This document shows, piece after piece, positions 16,665-26,645 of a stretch of 34,879 bases of DNA (its first letter is position 1; each line of letters opens with the position of its first letter). The stretch spans positions 1 to 34,879 of the forward strand of contig JBDROU010000016.1 in NCBI GenBank assembly GCA_043809745.1, read 5' to 3'. This stretch comes from JBDROU01 sp043809745 [NCBI: bacterium] (GTDB lineage: Bacteria > Elusimicrobiota > JBDRMW01). The translations under genes and the position numbers were made by a program. Under the pieces are notes generated by a model. The model did no database searches. It saw nothing but the letters and a program-made list of their open reading frames with translations, and was not told the DNA's origin.

Positions 16665-18620
16665 TCACTTAATTAAATTTAAATAATACTGTTCTATATC
16701 ATGAATCATTTTGCTTAGATTAAATTCTTTATTTGCAACTTGATGCGCATTTTTACCTATATTTTTTCGAAGGTTTTCATCTTTTAATAATATCTTTATT
16801 TTTTCTGCCAGTTGTTCAGGCATTCGCGGCTCTACTACTAATGCACTTTCATTATCTTTAACCATCTCAACTACACCATTAACCTTTGTTGCTACAATAG
16901 CTTTTTTCATAGCCATAGCTTCTAACAAAATAAACGGGAATCCTTCGGAAATGCTGGATAACACCATTACATCAATTGCAGACAGTATCTCAGGAATATC
17001 CTCTCTTAAACCTAATAAAATACAGTTGTTTTCAAGATTTAATTCATTAATTTTCTCTATAATTTTTTCTTTCTCTTCACCGTCACCAACAATAAGTGTT
17101 TTTGCATCAGGAAAATCCTTTATCACCTCAGCGAAAGCGTCTAAAAAGTACAGATGTCCTTTTTGAGGAGTCATTCTGCCAATTAATCCTATAAGCGGTT
17201 CATTTCCCAAACCAAACTCATTTCGAATCTTATTATTTTCATATAAAGACGGATTAAACTTGCTTAAATCAACTCCGTTATAAATATTTTTTACTTTATA
17301 TGGCGAATAACCGGACTTATCTATTAAATCTTCCGCTAAACTTTTCGATACGGTTATTATGCCGTCTGCCAGATAATAACTTATTTTATCCGCCGCTAAA
17401 TACACCCTTTTCTTTATTTTGCTTACAGGATAATCATACAGGGAATTATGAACTGTGGATATTATCTTAGATTTAACCAGAAATAATTTGGTTAAACGCG
17501 CATAGAAATTAGATCTTGCTCCGTGCGATTGAACAATATCAATATTATTTTTTTTAATGTAATTTGCCAACTTTATAACAGATCTTACACTGAATAACTT
17601 TGTCATATCCACAATTGTTGAGTGTTGGCCGAACTCCTTTAATTTTTCAATCAGTTCGCCGTAATACGGGCATACCACATCCAGCTCAAATAGATTTTTA
17701 TTTAATTTTTGGATTATATATTTTAGATAAACCTCACCGCCAGCCCACTCGCTGGAACCGGTTATATGCAATATCTTTATCTTCCTGTTGGCATTATTTA
17801 GATCCTTTGTCTTTGACGCAACCACCCTAATTGAATTTCCCAGATTAATTGAAGTCAGTTTATATATCCACCAGCCAAAAAATGACAATAACTTTATTAC
17901 TTTTTCTTTATAACAAGTCCTTATAAAAGCCGCCTTTCCCAACACTATAGCTTTTACCTCAAATCCTGCAAGCGATAGGAGCCTTTTCATCGTCTTATGG
18001 CTGAAATAATAAAAATGCTCGCTAACCTCAGAATTTGAGCGCAATTTTGCAGGCCTCAATATTTCCAGTAAAAATCTTATATTCGGGACCTCTATAAACA
18101 ACAAACCGTCATCGGCTAAGCGTTCTCTTGCTTTTACCAGCAGTTCTAACGGATTTCTAAGGTGCTCAAGCACATGCCATAACGCAACCGCATCAAATTT
18201 TTGATCTGCGTAAGGCAGATCATTATTTTCTCCAGATTCAACATCAAATGAGTAATGCTTTTTACAGTATTCCAAAGCATAATGTGATACATCCGCTCCC
18301 TTAACACTCCAATTACCCTTTTCAGCCAGATCCAAAAAGTATCCCATACCGCATCCGATATCCAACAAAGACCCTTTTTTCTTAAAACGTTCTACAAATT
18401 CTAATCTCTCTTTATTTGCTTTTATCAATACATCCTTGGTTATTTCCAGATTGGCCATATATTCATTTTCGTATAATTTCCCCTGCTCTTCCAAAGTAGC
18501 CCTGGGGGATACAAAGACTAAACCGCAGCCCCTGCATTTATTCACAGTATATTCTCTCTTTTTGGCAAGTATTTTTTTTCTTTTAGAATCGCAAAGTATA
18601 CAATCAACCTTTTCAGGCAC
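16665..18620 (-). CDS. Fused SAM-dependent methyltransferase and GT4 glycosyltransferase
   Basis: A 651-residue two-enzyme protein. Residues 7-32 hold a zinc-ribbon-like set (Cys7, Cys10, Cys29, Cys32). Residues ~80-200 form a class I methyltransferase with the SAM-binding LLDIGCGMGYF at 85-95 and ALWHVLEH at 146-153. From about residue 280 a complete GT4 glycosyltransferase follows, with TGSSEWAGGEVYLK at 287-300, GLIGRMTPQKGH and the E-x7-E motif EGFPFILLE. The reading frame runs through the junction without a stop, and I see no usable in-frame start there. It begins with GTG, fixed by AAGGAG at 18633-18628 seven bases upstream. It probably adds a sugar and methylates it, or caps the chain. 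Substrates are unknown. Confidence 0.88.
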   Translation of the reverse strand: MPEKVDCILCDSKRKKILAKKREYTVNKCRGCGLVFVSPRATLEEQGKLYENEYMANLEITKDVLIKANKERLEFVERFKKKGSLLDIGCGMGYFLDLAEKGNWSVKGADVSHYALEYCKKHYSFDVESGENNDLPYADQKFDAVALWHVLEHLRNPLELLVKARERLADDGLLFIEVPNIRFLLEILRPAKLRSNSEVSEHFYYFSHKTMKRLLSLAGFEVKAIVLGKAAFIRTCYKEKVIKLLSFFGWWIYKLTSINLGNSIRVVASKTKDLNNANRKIKILHITGSSEWAGGEVYLKYIIQKLNKNLFELDVVCPYYGELIEKLKEFGQHSTIVDMTKLFSVRSVIKLANYIKKNNIDIVQSHGARSNFYARLTKLFLVKSKIISTVHNSLYDYPVSKIKKRVYLAADKISYYLADGIITVSKSLAEDLIDKSGYSPYKVKNIYNGVDLSKFNPSLYENNKIRNEFGLGNEPLIGLIGRMTPQKGHLYFLDAFAEVIKDFPDAKTLIVGDGEEKEKIIEKINELNLENNCILLGLREDIPEILSAIDVMVLSSISEGFPFILLEAMAMKKAIVATKVNGVVEMVKDNESALVVEPRMPEQLAEKIKILLKDENLRKNIGKNAHQVANKEFNLSKMIHDIEQYYLNLIK

Positions 18621-18636
18621 TTTCAGGCTCCTTAAA

Positions 18637-19809
18637 TTATCTGCTATTTTTTAACTTTTCATATATTTGCACAATAGTATTAGCATTTTCTTTCCAGGTA
18701 TTCCCGTTTAATATAAACTCGCGAGCTTTATTTTGAAGAACTTCAACCTTTGATTTGTCATTCCATAAACCTATTATCTTATCAGCCATATCCCTATAAT
18801 CATCCGGATTAAACACCTCCAAACATTGCGCTTTATTAATTAATTCCCTTAACGGATCTATATCGCTTACCACAACGGCTTTGCCGCAGGATAAATAATC
18901 ATATATCTTCAACGGTGATGCTTCATCCCTTGTAGAGAGCATTGGGGCCAAGCATATATCCATGGCATTTATATAGTACGGAACCTCCGAATAAGGGATT
19001 TGGCCGGTAAACGTAAAATAATTGCTTAGCCCTTTTGTTTTTACTTCCAGCTCCAACTTTTCTCTCATCACACCATCACCAACTATTAGAATATTAATAT
19101 TTTTAATATGGGGAATAATAAAATCAACAGCTTTTATAACCAGCCCGATTCCCTGATATTCAAACAATGTACCCGCAAAACCCGCTATAAACAAATCCTC
19201 GCTTATATTAATTCTTCGCCGGCATATTTTTTTATCTAATGGTTTAAAATGCTCCGGATTACTTGCGCTTTCTACAACAGATATTTTGCTCAAAGAAATA
19301 TTATGCAGTCTCTCTATAAGTGATTTTATACGAGTTGTTATGGCAACAATATGATCACAGTTTGAGAAATTTATATGATTTATAAACCATAAATAGCAAT
19401 ACCTTAACTTGGCATATATGCCATTTTTTATGTTTTGATATGGATTGCCATTTACTTCAAAAAAAAGTAATGCTTTTTTGAGCTTGGAAAAAAAAAGAGG
19501 AACTAAAGAGATAATAGGCCTGCAATAAATTAGATCCGGTTTTATTTTGGATGATACCTCAAATAACTTAAAGAATAACAACAAATTAAAAACTAAGGGC
19601 CTTAAGATTGGAAAATTAATGGTTTTCACATTTACTATATCCGATTTTATATCACCCGCCTTTTTTTCATAATTCGGAATAAATACATTAACTCTATTTC
19701 CTGCGCTGGTTAAGTTATCCGCTAATTCAAATACTTTTCTATGACCGCCCATATCCCCCTTAACAAAGGGATCATAAATATAAGATATAATAAATATATT
19801 ATAATTCAA
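18637..19809 (-). CDS. GT4-family glycosyltransferase (TTG start likely)
   Basis: A GT-B glycosyltransferase of about 390 residues. The first strand and glycine-rich loop are NIFIISYIYDPFVKGDMGG; the donor domain has AGFAGTLFEYQGIG and ILIVGDGVMREKL. The E-x7-E motif appears as EASPLKIYDYLSCGK, with Asp in place of the second Glu. No ATG precedes the first strand. TTG at 19809 puts the start just before it; another TTG at 19842 adds 11 residues but lies inside the wzx gene and gives an atypical N-terminus, so I prefer 19809. The upstream wzx gene stops at 19823. A hydrophobic patch near residues 70-110 suggests membrane association. Confidence 0.85.
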   Translation of the reverse strand: MNYNIFIISYIYDPFVKGDMGGHRKVFELADNLTSAGNRVNVFIPNYEKKAGDIKSDIVNVKTINFPILRPLVFNLLLFFKLFEVSSKIKPDLIYCRPIISLVPLFFSKLKKALLFFEVNGNPYQNIKNGIYAKLRYCYLWFINHINFSNCDHIVAITTRIKSLIERLHNISLSKISVVESASNPEHFKPLDKKICRRRINISEDLFIAGFAGTLFEYQGIGLVIKAVDFIIPHIKNINILIVGDGVMREKLELEVKTKGLSNYFTFTGQIPYSEVPYYINAMDICLAPMLSTRDEASPLKIYDYLSCGKAVVVSDIDPLRELINKAQCLEVFNPDDYRDMADKIIGLWNDKSKVEVLQNKAREFILNGNTWKENANTIVQIYEKLKNSR

Positions 19810-19822
19810 TGGATTGGAATAT

Positions 19823-21322
19823 CTAAGCCTGTTTCTTGGCAATTTTTGCCTTTAATATCTGTACAATATTTGCAAGGATACCGCTTCTTTTGTTTGTCAT
19901 ATACAAAAGCATAATAGAAGCTGCGAAAAACAAAATTACTTTAGCAGTTAAATTAACAAAATAAGACATACTCATTGCAACTTCTCCCGCAAAAATCAAA
20001 TCTAACAACAAAAGCACCGAAACACTGAATGCTATCGGGAACAGCATTTGAAAAAGAAACTTCATATGTTCTAGCCAGCCGCCGAAATACTTTACAAAAA
20101 CGAAAATACTTAAAATAATAAGATAAATCAAATATGTAATCCCTGTCGCTGCCGCTACCCCAACTATACCCCAACCAACTTTGATAACGCTGTAATCGGC
20201 AACTACCGCAACCGCAAGCGCGAATACTTGCAACAGTAAATTTGTTTTTTGCTGGCCGATTGTATTAAGAAAATTTCCAAGGCTGACTGTTAAGCTGATA
20301 AAAATAATACCTAATACCATTACCTGCGCTGTTAATATGCCTGGGACGTAAGCAGGCAAAACAAAAGTCACTCCGGCAGGTATTAAAAGATACAAGGAAC
20401 CGAGCATAATAGGAAAGAGATATGCCAAAATAATAGTAGGCTCTAAGACCATTCCTTTCAGGGCCATTACATCCTGCGTTTCCCCGTATCTTTCATTAAA
20501 ACGCGGATATAAAACTTCATGTATAACAAGAGGCCCCAGGTATACAAAACCCGTAGCCATCAAGCCTATGCCGAAGTAACCGAGTTCTGTATTTCCAAGA
20601 TATTTTGCTATCATAAATCTATCAACAGTGGTCATAAGCGTAAATATAAATCCGATTAACATAATAGGAAAACCTACTTTTAATATTTCCCATGTCTGTT
20701 TAAAATCAAATAAATAATGCAGTTGAAAATCTTTTTTTCTGTAAACAAAATAAATCAATATCGCAAATGCCAAAAGATTCGCAAAAACCCTGCCTGTTAT
20801 ATTTATATAGTAAACAAATATTACAGCCAAAAATATGTCAATAATATTGCGCCAAAGGCGCATCTTGCTTAATATCGTAAAATTACTGCTTGTTCTATAT
20901 AGAATTTCATAATATTGATAAATCTGCTGAAACAGAATAACAAAAGGCACCAGATACATCGCGGAAACATAATTTTTGGGAAAACCGGGAGAGACTATAT
21001 AAACAACCGCTGCGCTTACTGCAAACAGCAGAATACTGTTTAATCCCACCATAGTTAACCCGCCGTTTCTTAACCGGTTCACCTGCTGCAAATCATTCTT
21101 GCCGGAAAAGTACGGGATCTCCCTGTTTAATCCTTCAACCAGACCCCAGGAAGCAGAAAAACTATAAATTAATACTATTTGTAAAGCCCGCCAAAATCCG
21201 TAATGCTCCGGGCCTAAAAGTCTTGCGACCAGCATACTGCCGAAAAATATGAAAAACCTGGCGGTTATCATTCTTACAAAATATTGAGACGAATCGATAA
21301 TCACTCTTTCTCTAATAGACAT
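19823..21322 (-). CDS. Wzx-type polysaccharide flippase (MOP/MATE-like)
   Basis: A 499-residue integral membrane protein with roughly 12-14 hydrophobic segments spread along its length, typical of the polysaccharide transporter branch of the MOP superfamily. Family-like features include RFFIFFGSMLVARLLGPEHY near the N-terminus (the first helix followed by a LGP motif) and charged loops such as DRFMIAKYLGNTELGYFG in the middle. It should flip the undecaprenyl-diphosphate-linked repeat unit from cytosol to periplasm. The ATG at 21322 follows an AAGGAA ribosome site. It stands 35 nt after the large transferase gene and just before a glycosyltransferase gene. Substrate specificity cannot be judged by eye. 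Confidence 0.9.
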   Translation of the reverse strand: MSIRERVIIDSSQYFVRMITARFFIFFGSMLVARLLGPEHYGFWRALQIVLIYSFSASWGLVEGLNREIPYFSGKNDLQQVNRLRNGGLTMVGLNSILLFAVSAAVVYIVSPGFPKNYVSAMYLVPFVILFQQIYQYYEILYRTSSNFTILSKMRLWRNIIDIFLAVIFVYYINITGRVFANLLAFAILIYFVYRKKDFQLHYLFDFKQTWEILKVGFPIMLIGFIFTLMTTVDRFMIAKYLGNTELGYFGIGLMATGFVYLGPLVIHEVLYPRFNERYGETQDVMALKGMVLEPTIILAYLFPIMLGSLYLLIPAGVTFVLPAYVPGILTAQVMVLGIIFISLTVSLGNFLNTIGQQKTNLLLQVFALAVAVVADYSVIKVGWGIVGVAAATGITYLIYLIILSIFVFVKYFGGWLEHMKFLFQMLFPIAFSVSVLLLLDLIFAGEVAMSMSYFVNLTAKVILFFAASIMLLYMTNKRSGILANIVQILKAKIAKKQA

Positions 21323-21357
21323 GTTTCCTTCTTCTTCTTGTTTATTTTAAATAAGGA

Positions 21358-23247
21358 TTATAAGATCTTTCCAATCGCCTCTACAACACGAGAGGCAGCC
21401 AGCCCATCCAGGCCAAAAACATTATTTAATAAATATTCTCTTCTCCCTGCTTTAAGTCTTTCCCTTACGGCTGCATCCATCAATACCGAATTTATAGCTT
21501 TCTTAAGATCTTCCACTAGATAAACACCGATCGCTGCACCGTTTTCAGTATAGTCAATAATATCAGACTTCGCATTTTTTAGGTCTATCTGAATAAGATC
21601 TTTGTCCATAACAATCGCTTCATAACCAACGGTAGAAAAGAAAGTAATTACAAGATCACTGATAAAAAGCAGCTCCCATATATTAATTTTTTTCACAAAC
21701 GTAATATCTGCATTGCCCGCTTCTTTCGCGATCCTTAAGTATTTTGATTCATTGTAATCGTTAGGATGTAATTTTATTATTATTTGACTATCCGGAATAT
21801 ATCTCGCGGCCATAAAAGCCACCCTGCACACATCATTTATATCCTTTTGCCTTAAATATACCGTAACCGGTTGAGTCGCTATAGTAATAACCTTCTTATT
21901 TTTATTAATCGATAATTTATTTAGTATTTCACTTCTGTCGTATAACTGATCTTTGCCTTGAATAAAATCAAACCTGGGCTGCCCGGTGACAAAAATCCTT
22001 TCTTCCCCGGCACCATGCCGCATCAAGATACTTTTAGATTTATTGCCGTCGCAAGCCACAAAATCCGCATAGATCGGCTCCAGATCTTTTAATCCAGATA
22101 TAAATGAATTTTGGATGTTCATTGTCTTAACGCCCAGTTTTCTTGCAGATTCAATCAACATCCTCTGAAAAGGAGAGCAATCATCCGTTATCAACAGACA
22201 ATGGATATTCTCTTGATTAAAAAACTCTGTAGACATTAAATTAATAAGAATCAGCTCATATACAGTATCCCTAATAGAATCAAGATATTTAATAAACTCG
22301 CCCCACACATTTACGCCCAGAATACTTATATCTTCCTGATTTGGCGCATCTCTTAATCTTTCCCATGTATCATCGAACTCTTTTTTAAGCTTCTTATACT
22401 TTTTAACTAGTCCGTAATTAGCAAATCCCGCTAAACTTAAATATTTAATCCCGCTAAGATTTAGTTTTCTGCAAGCCGCCGAAAACCTCCTTTCAATAAC
22501 AACCGGTGTGTATTCAGAATGTTGATCGATCTCGTTAATTACAGGTATAACTATATCCGCGAACCGTTCATCAAGCGTAAGAATCCCTATCTTCTTATCT
22601 CCTTTTTGTTCTCTTTTATAATTTTTGTTATGAGCTTTCGCTTTGAAGATATCGAACAGCAAATACATTTTGCTCAAGGCGCTATAAATAATCAACGGTA
22701 TATAAAGGACCACTGATTTATTAAATATCTTTACTTCCCTTTTCTTCAATCGGGCATTGAAATACCTATCCCACAAATTACTTTTCTCTAATTTAGCATT
22801 ACTCTGTTTTGACATTTCTTCTGTTACATATTCATATGGATCATATTTCCACATCAAAATTCTTGTAGGCTTAAATTTATCTAAAATATACCTTTTATGC
22901 CTGATGTATTCTATTGCTGGTATTAGAAACTCAAGGAATATTTTTGATTCAAATATATTCCAAAAGAAACATCCATCACAATAAGATATTTCTTTAACAA
23001 AAGGATTGTTCTCCAGCTTATCCATAATCTCATGCGCGTCACGTATCCCATGGCTCCATTTGTAGTTAGGCGAAATTAAATCCTGCTCGTTATGATAATA
23101 CAAAGCAGGCCTTTTCATCTGCAATATTTTTCCATGTAAACCGATAATATCTATGGATGAGGGTATCTCTTCTAATTTTATAATTAGTTTATCAATTCTT
23201 TTTTTGCTTAACTTATCCGCAATTATTACCAATTTTTCTTTTGCCAT
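21358..23247 (-). CDS. Large GT-B-like surface polysaccharide transferase of unknown specificity
   Basis: A 629-residue protein I cannot name precisely. The C-terminal half (about 340-629) resembles the GT-B fold of CDP-glycerol glycerophosphotransferases, Kdo transferases and related capsule enzymes: GQPRFDF near 423, IIIKLHPND ending at residue 497, and DLVITFFSTVGYEAIVMDKD near 529-548 before a C-terminal helix. The N-terminal ~300 residues have no motif I recognise, with a hydrophobic patch near 185-210 that may be membrane-associated. The gene sits between the polymerase/ligase and wzx genes. Because the operon makes a CMP-nonulosonic acid and no recognised sialyltransferase is present, this is a candidate for the nonulosonic acid transferase, but that is inference only. 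Confidence 0.75.
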   Translation of the reverse strand: MAKEKLVIIADKLSKKRIDKLIIKLEEIPSSIDIIGLHGKILQMKRPALYYHNEQDLISPNYKWSHGIRDAHEIMDKLENNPFVKEISYCDGCFFWNIFESKIFLEFLIPAIEYIRHKRYILDKFKPTRILMWKYDPYEYVTEEMSKQSNAKLEKSNLWDRYFNARLKKREVKIFNKSVVLYIPLIIYSALSKMYLLFDIFKAKAHNKNYKREQKGDKKIGILTLDERFADIVIPVINEIDQHSEYTPVVIERRFSAACRKLNLSGIKYLSLAGFANYGLVKKYKKLKKEFDDTWERLRDAPNQEDISILGVNVWGEFIKYLDSIRDTVYELILINLMSTEFFNQENIHCLLITDDCSPFQRMLIESARKLGVKTMNIQNSFISGLKDLEPIYADFVACDGNKSKSILMRHGAGEERIFVTGQPRFDFIQGKDQLYDRSEILNKLSINKNKKVITIATQPVTVYLRQKDINDVCRVAFMAARYIPDSQIIIKLHPNDYNESKYLRIAKEAGNADITFVKKINIWELLFISDLVITFFSTVGYEAIVMDKDLIQIDLKNAKSDIIDYTENGAAIGVYLVEDLKKAINSVLMDAAVRERLKAGRREYLLNNVFGLDGLAASRVVEAIGKIL

Positions 23248-23264
23248 AATGTTAACTAGTAAAT

Positions 23265-24710
23265 TTAAGCCATTTTTTGAATAACCGGCTTAACGACCCC
23301 TTGATCCCTCACAGGATCTATTTCAATGTCATATAATTTTGGAAGGCTGAATACGACTGCTGTCAAAAACCAAAAAGGTTCCATTATCCTTACAATAATA
23401 AACGTATTAGCTCCAAGGGCTTGAAACATGATGCCGATTAAAATAAAAATAAGACCGAGAGAAAGACTTTTTGATAATGGATGGTCAATTTGCTTATAAA
23501 TCTTCCATGACTGCTTGAATATGGTAATAACAATAGCAAAAAATATCGCCAGGCCTATTATCCCCATCTCACCCAATATCCTTGGATACTGAGCATCAAC
23601 CAGGCCGACACCTGTTGCGCCATACCCCAAGAACGGCCTCTTAGGGAAGAAGTCTTTAATTATCCATTCATAATTACCCAATCTCATAGCAGTGGAAGGT
23701 TCAAGCAGTATTTCCTTGCCAAATACATTAATCTTTCTTGTTCCATAAACGTAATCAGCGCCTTTAACAGTATAGGCTATTCTTTCTGTAACCGCTTGTT
23801 TTGTTGTTATTGAAAACACCGAATAAAAAAGCGCGCCCGCCAAACATGCCCCTATTAGCAGCACTCTTTTACTTCTTGCCAGGAACATAAAAGAAAGAAT
23901 TAAAATCCCAAGTCCTATATAAGAAGCCCTGGAAAGCGTTAAGAAAAACGGATTAATTATAAAAATAATCAAGCCCCAAAAAAATAGAGTTATTTTCCCG
24001 GAATATTCGGAAAGAAAACCAAAAATTAGCCCAAAAACGAGCAAATAATAACCTCCAAGCGTTCCCGGTTCAGCATAAGTCATACCTTCCTCTTTGCCTA
24101 TAGGAGCTTCAAAAGGAGCTGTCAGGCGGTCAACACTTCCTATCTGTGAGTACGCGTATAATGTCACAATCACGCAAGTAAATACTCCGGCGTAAAGATA
24201 GAGTTTAAGCAATCTTTTATCGTTAACATTATTAAGGACCAGAAAAAAGAGCATGTAATATTCAAAATATTTGAGCACAAAAAAGAAACTGCTTGCGGCA
24301 TTTATGTCGCCGCGGTAAATTCCAAGTGTGGTTGAAATGGCCGCTACAACTGAATATGCAATAAGCAGTTTGTTAAGCGGTGTTTTAATAGTAAGCCCAA
24401 TTTCTTTATTTATTGCTATTTTCACTAACCAGGAAATAAATACAAGTATTATCAGAAAATCATCTATTCGTATTACCAGCTCCTTTCTTGACAGCTGCGC
24501 AATAGGTATCTCAGGAGAAAGCATCATAGATAAAACCAGTATTACAATAGCTATATGAGGCCGCACAAATGTAGTAAATGTTAGGAAGAGCAATCCCGCT
24601 AAAGCCAGCGGAATAAACATTGAGGATGTTGCAGTAATAAACTTGCCTACCCATATTGAAATGAGCGCAAAAACAATCAAAAGCGCTGCGGCCTGCCAAT
24701 TACGGCTCAA
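23265..24710 (-). CDS. O-antigen polymerase/ligase family membrane protein (Wzy/WaaL-type)
   Basis: A 481-residue membrane protein with about ten to twelve hydrophobic segments and one large periplasmic loop (about residues 305-375) ending in PFLGYGATGVG and PRILGEMGIIGLAIFF, the layout of the Wzy_C/O-antigen ligase family. It should polymerise lipid-linked repeat units in the periplasm or transfer the chain to an acceptor; the two roles cannot be told apart by sequence. Translation starts at TTG (24710), supported by a strong AAGGAGG at 24727-24721 ten bases upstream and by a 4-nt overlap (TTGA) with the end of the Wzc-type gene. That overlap and the exporter neighbours favour a polymerase role. 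Confidence 0.86.
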   Translation of the reverse strand: MSRNWQAAALLIVFALISIWVGKFITATSSMFIPLALAGLLFLTFTTFVRPHIAIVILVLSMMLSPEIPIAQLSRKELVIRIDDFLIILVFISWLVKIAINKEIGLTIKTPLNKLLIAYSVVAAISTTLGIYRGDINAASSFFFVLKYFEYYMLFFLVLNNVNDKRLLKLYLYAGVFTCVIVTLYAYSQIGSVDRLTAPFEAPIGKEEGMTYAEPGTLGGYYLLVFGLIFGFLSEYSGKITLFFWGLIIFIINPFFLTLSRASYIGLGILILSFMFLARSKRVLLIGACLAGALFYSVFSITTKQAVTERIAYTVKGADYVYGTRKINVFGKEILLEPSTAMRLGNYEWIIKDFFPKRPFLGYGATGVGLVDAQYPRILGEMGIIGLAIFFAIVITIFKQSWKIYKQIDHPLSKSLSLGLIFILIGIMFQALGANTFIIVRIMEPFWFLTAVVFSLPKLYDIEIDPVRDQGVVKPVIQKMA

Positions 24711-26611
24711 GTTTTATTTTCCTCCTTCTTTTGGCCGGCCTCATTATAATATTTATAGGTAGAGTAATAATATCCATAGCGAGATTCCATCTCCGACGCC
24801 CTTATATCGTTTAGCACCACACCTAAGATGTGCGCTTTTGTGTTCTCTAATTGTATTTTAGTTCTCTTTAACGCCCCTCTTGCCATCTTCCCAACCTGGT
24901 ATACAATTATTACTGAATCTACTTTGTTTGCAATAATCATTGAATCTGCAAAAAGCAAAACCGGCGGACAGTCAAGCACAACCAAATCGAATTCTTTTTT
25001 AAACTGCGCTAATAATCTTCCTATTTCTTCAGAATTAAGCAGATCCACAGGATTGGGAGGGATGGAACCACAAGTTAGTATTTTAAGGTTTTCTAAGCCC
25101 GGAGACTTCAAAACACTCTCAACACCCATCTTCCCCATCATAAAATCCGAAGTACCTTTAATCACATCCTGCCATTTAACATTGCCTTGTAAGATATTGG
25201 TCAATCCCATTTCCTTAGGTAAACCGAAGATTTTGCTTACAGTAGGCCGTCTTAAATCTAATTCAATTAAAAGCGTTTTTATGCCCACCATAGAAGCGGA
25301 TATAGAATAATTCATAGATGTAACACTCTTCCCCTCATTCACTCCAGAACTTGTAAATAATACCGAAGTGCCCCTCTTTTCCGCAGTCCCAAGCTTTACA
25401 TTTGTTCTTAATGTATGATACGCTTCAACAAAAGGAGAACGCAGAGAATGGAAAAATATAAGCGAGTTATACATCTTATCGTACTTTTGTACTTTACTCG
25501 CACCGCCTTTAGATAGTAATGACCTTTCCTTTTTGTCGAACTCAATGTGAGGAATAACCCCTAATACGGGAATTTGAAGGAATGCTTCCACATCTTCTAT
25601 TGTACCTATAGAGGTATCAAGATTTTCTGTTATCAATGCAAATATCAATCCTAGCAGAATGCCCATTAAAATACCTATCATCATATTAAGTTCTTTATTC
25701 GGCCTTACAGGATAAGTGGGAATAGCGGCAGGGGATATTAAGACAATGTTTTGGGATTCATTTGCTTCGGCTAACTCAGCATCTTTATATTTGCGTTTAA
25801 GAAGCATAAATGCCTCTTCATTAATTTTTACATCTCTTACAAAACGAGCTAACTCCAATTCGCTTGCCGGCAGCTCTTTTAATCTTTTCTCTATTTTTGC
25901 TATTTGACTGCTTATTTTTCTCACTTCAGGATGAGCAACAGTATATTTTTTAAGTAAATCGTCCTTTTGCTCCTGAAGTCTTAAGAACCTGCTTGTCAAT
26001 TGATCACCTAACCCTGTAACCTCGTTATTCTCAACAAACTCTCTTCTGGTTTCTTCAGTTATTTTAAGCTTTTCTTCCGCTTGCCTTAGTTGTTCGCCAA
26101 TAAATTCTTTTATTTCGCGGCTGTTTTTAGAGCGCGCTTCTAAATTCTTGGACATAAAAGCCTTAACTGCTTCGTTAGATAAAACAGCCGCTTCTTCAGG
26201 ATTTGTAGAAATACCAACAATCTGTATAAGGTTAGTATCCCTTACCCTTTTGGCTTCGATCTTTGAACCTACACGGCCTATAATGCTGTCTATCTGAACT
26301 CTATCTGTTAAACCTTCCAGAAGACCTAAATTTTTTGCCAATTCCTCATAAACGATCGGGCTGTTGATAATTCTAACATACGTAACCGTTTCAGTCCATG
26401 AATCATAACTGGCAAATTCTATTCCTAAATCCCTGCCTAATTTGGTACCCCTCTCTATCTGTATAGTAGCTGATGTTTCAAACACCGGATCCTGCAAACT
26501 CGTATATATAAATGTAGAAAGCAGTACAAATACAAAGGTAAGAGTAACGGTAAGATACCGTCTTTTTATTATTCTCCAGTAATCATGCAGATTTAATTCA
26601 TATTGGGCCAT
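24707..26611 (-). CDS. Wzc-type chain-length regulator and bacterial tyrosine kinase
   Basis: A 634-residue inner-membrane polysaccharide co-polymerase. Residues ~5-100 form the Wzz domain with TM1 near 18-38. A periplasmic coiled coil covers about 160-270, followed by the P-rich exit (IPTYPVRPNKE) and TM2 near 308-328. The cytosolic BY-kinase has Walker A SSGVNEGKS at 421-429, Walker A' LIELDLRRP at 448-456 and Walker B VVLDCPPVL at 544-552. A terminal tyrosine cluster (seven Tyr between 612 and 622) is the expected autophosphorylation site. It controls chain length and export with the Wza-type protein encoded 34 nt upstream. Walker A' has Glu before the first Asp, where Asp is also common; otherwise the protein looks complete. 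Confidence 0.95.
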   Translation of the reverse strand: MAQYELNLHDYWRIIKRRYLTVTLTFVFVLLSTFIYTSLQDPVFETSATIQIERGTKLGRDLGIEFASYDSWTETVTYVRIINSPIVYEELAKNLGLLEGLTDRVQIDSIIGRVGSKIEAKRVRDTNLIQIVGISTNPEEAAVLSNEAVKAFMSKNLEARSKNSREIKEFIGEQLRQAEEKLKITEETRREFVENNEVTGLGDQLTSRFLRLQEQKDDLLKKYTVAHPEVRKISSQIAKIEKRLKELPASELELARFVRDVKINEEAFMLLKRKYKDAELAEANESQNIVLISPAAIPTYPVRPNKELNMMIGILMGILLGLIFALITENLDTSIGTIEDVEAFLQIPVLGVIPHIEFDKKERSLLSKGGASKVQKYDKMYNSLIFFHSLRSPFVEAYHTLRTNVKLGTAEKRGTSVLFTSSGVNEGKSVTSMNYSISASMVGIKTLLIELDLRRPTVSKIFGLPKEMGLTNILQGNVKWQDVIKGTSDFMMGKMGVESVLKSPGLENLKILTCGSIPPNPVDLLNSEEIGRLLAQFKKEFDLVVLDCPPVLLFADSMIIANKVDSVIIVYQVGKMARGALKRTKIQLENTKAHILGVVLNDIRASEMESRYGYYYSTYKYYNEAGQKKEENKT

Positions 26612-26645
26612 TGGAATAATCGAACCTTTTTATACGCGCTCTCAC

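Noticed and set aside
24828-25310. Plus-strand open frame of 160 codons
   Set aside because: It is antisense to the conserved kinase domain of the Wzc-type gene and has no family features.
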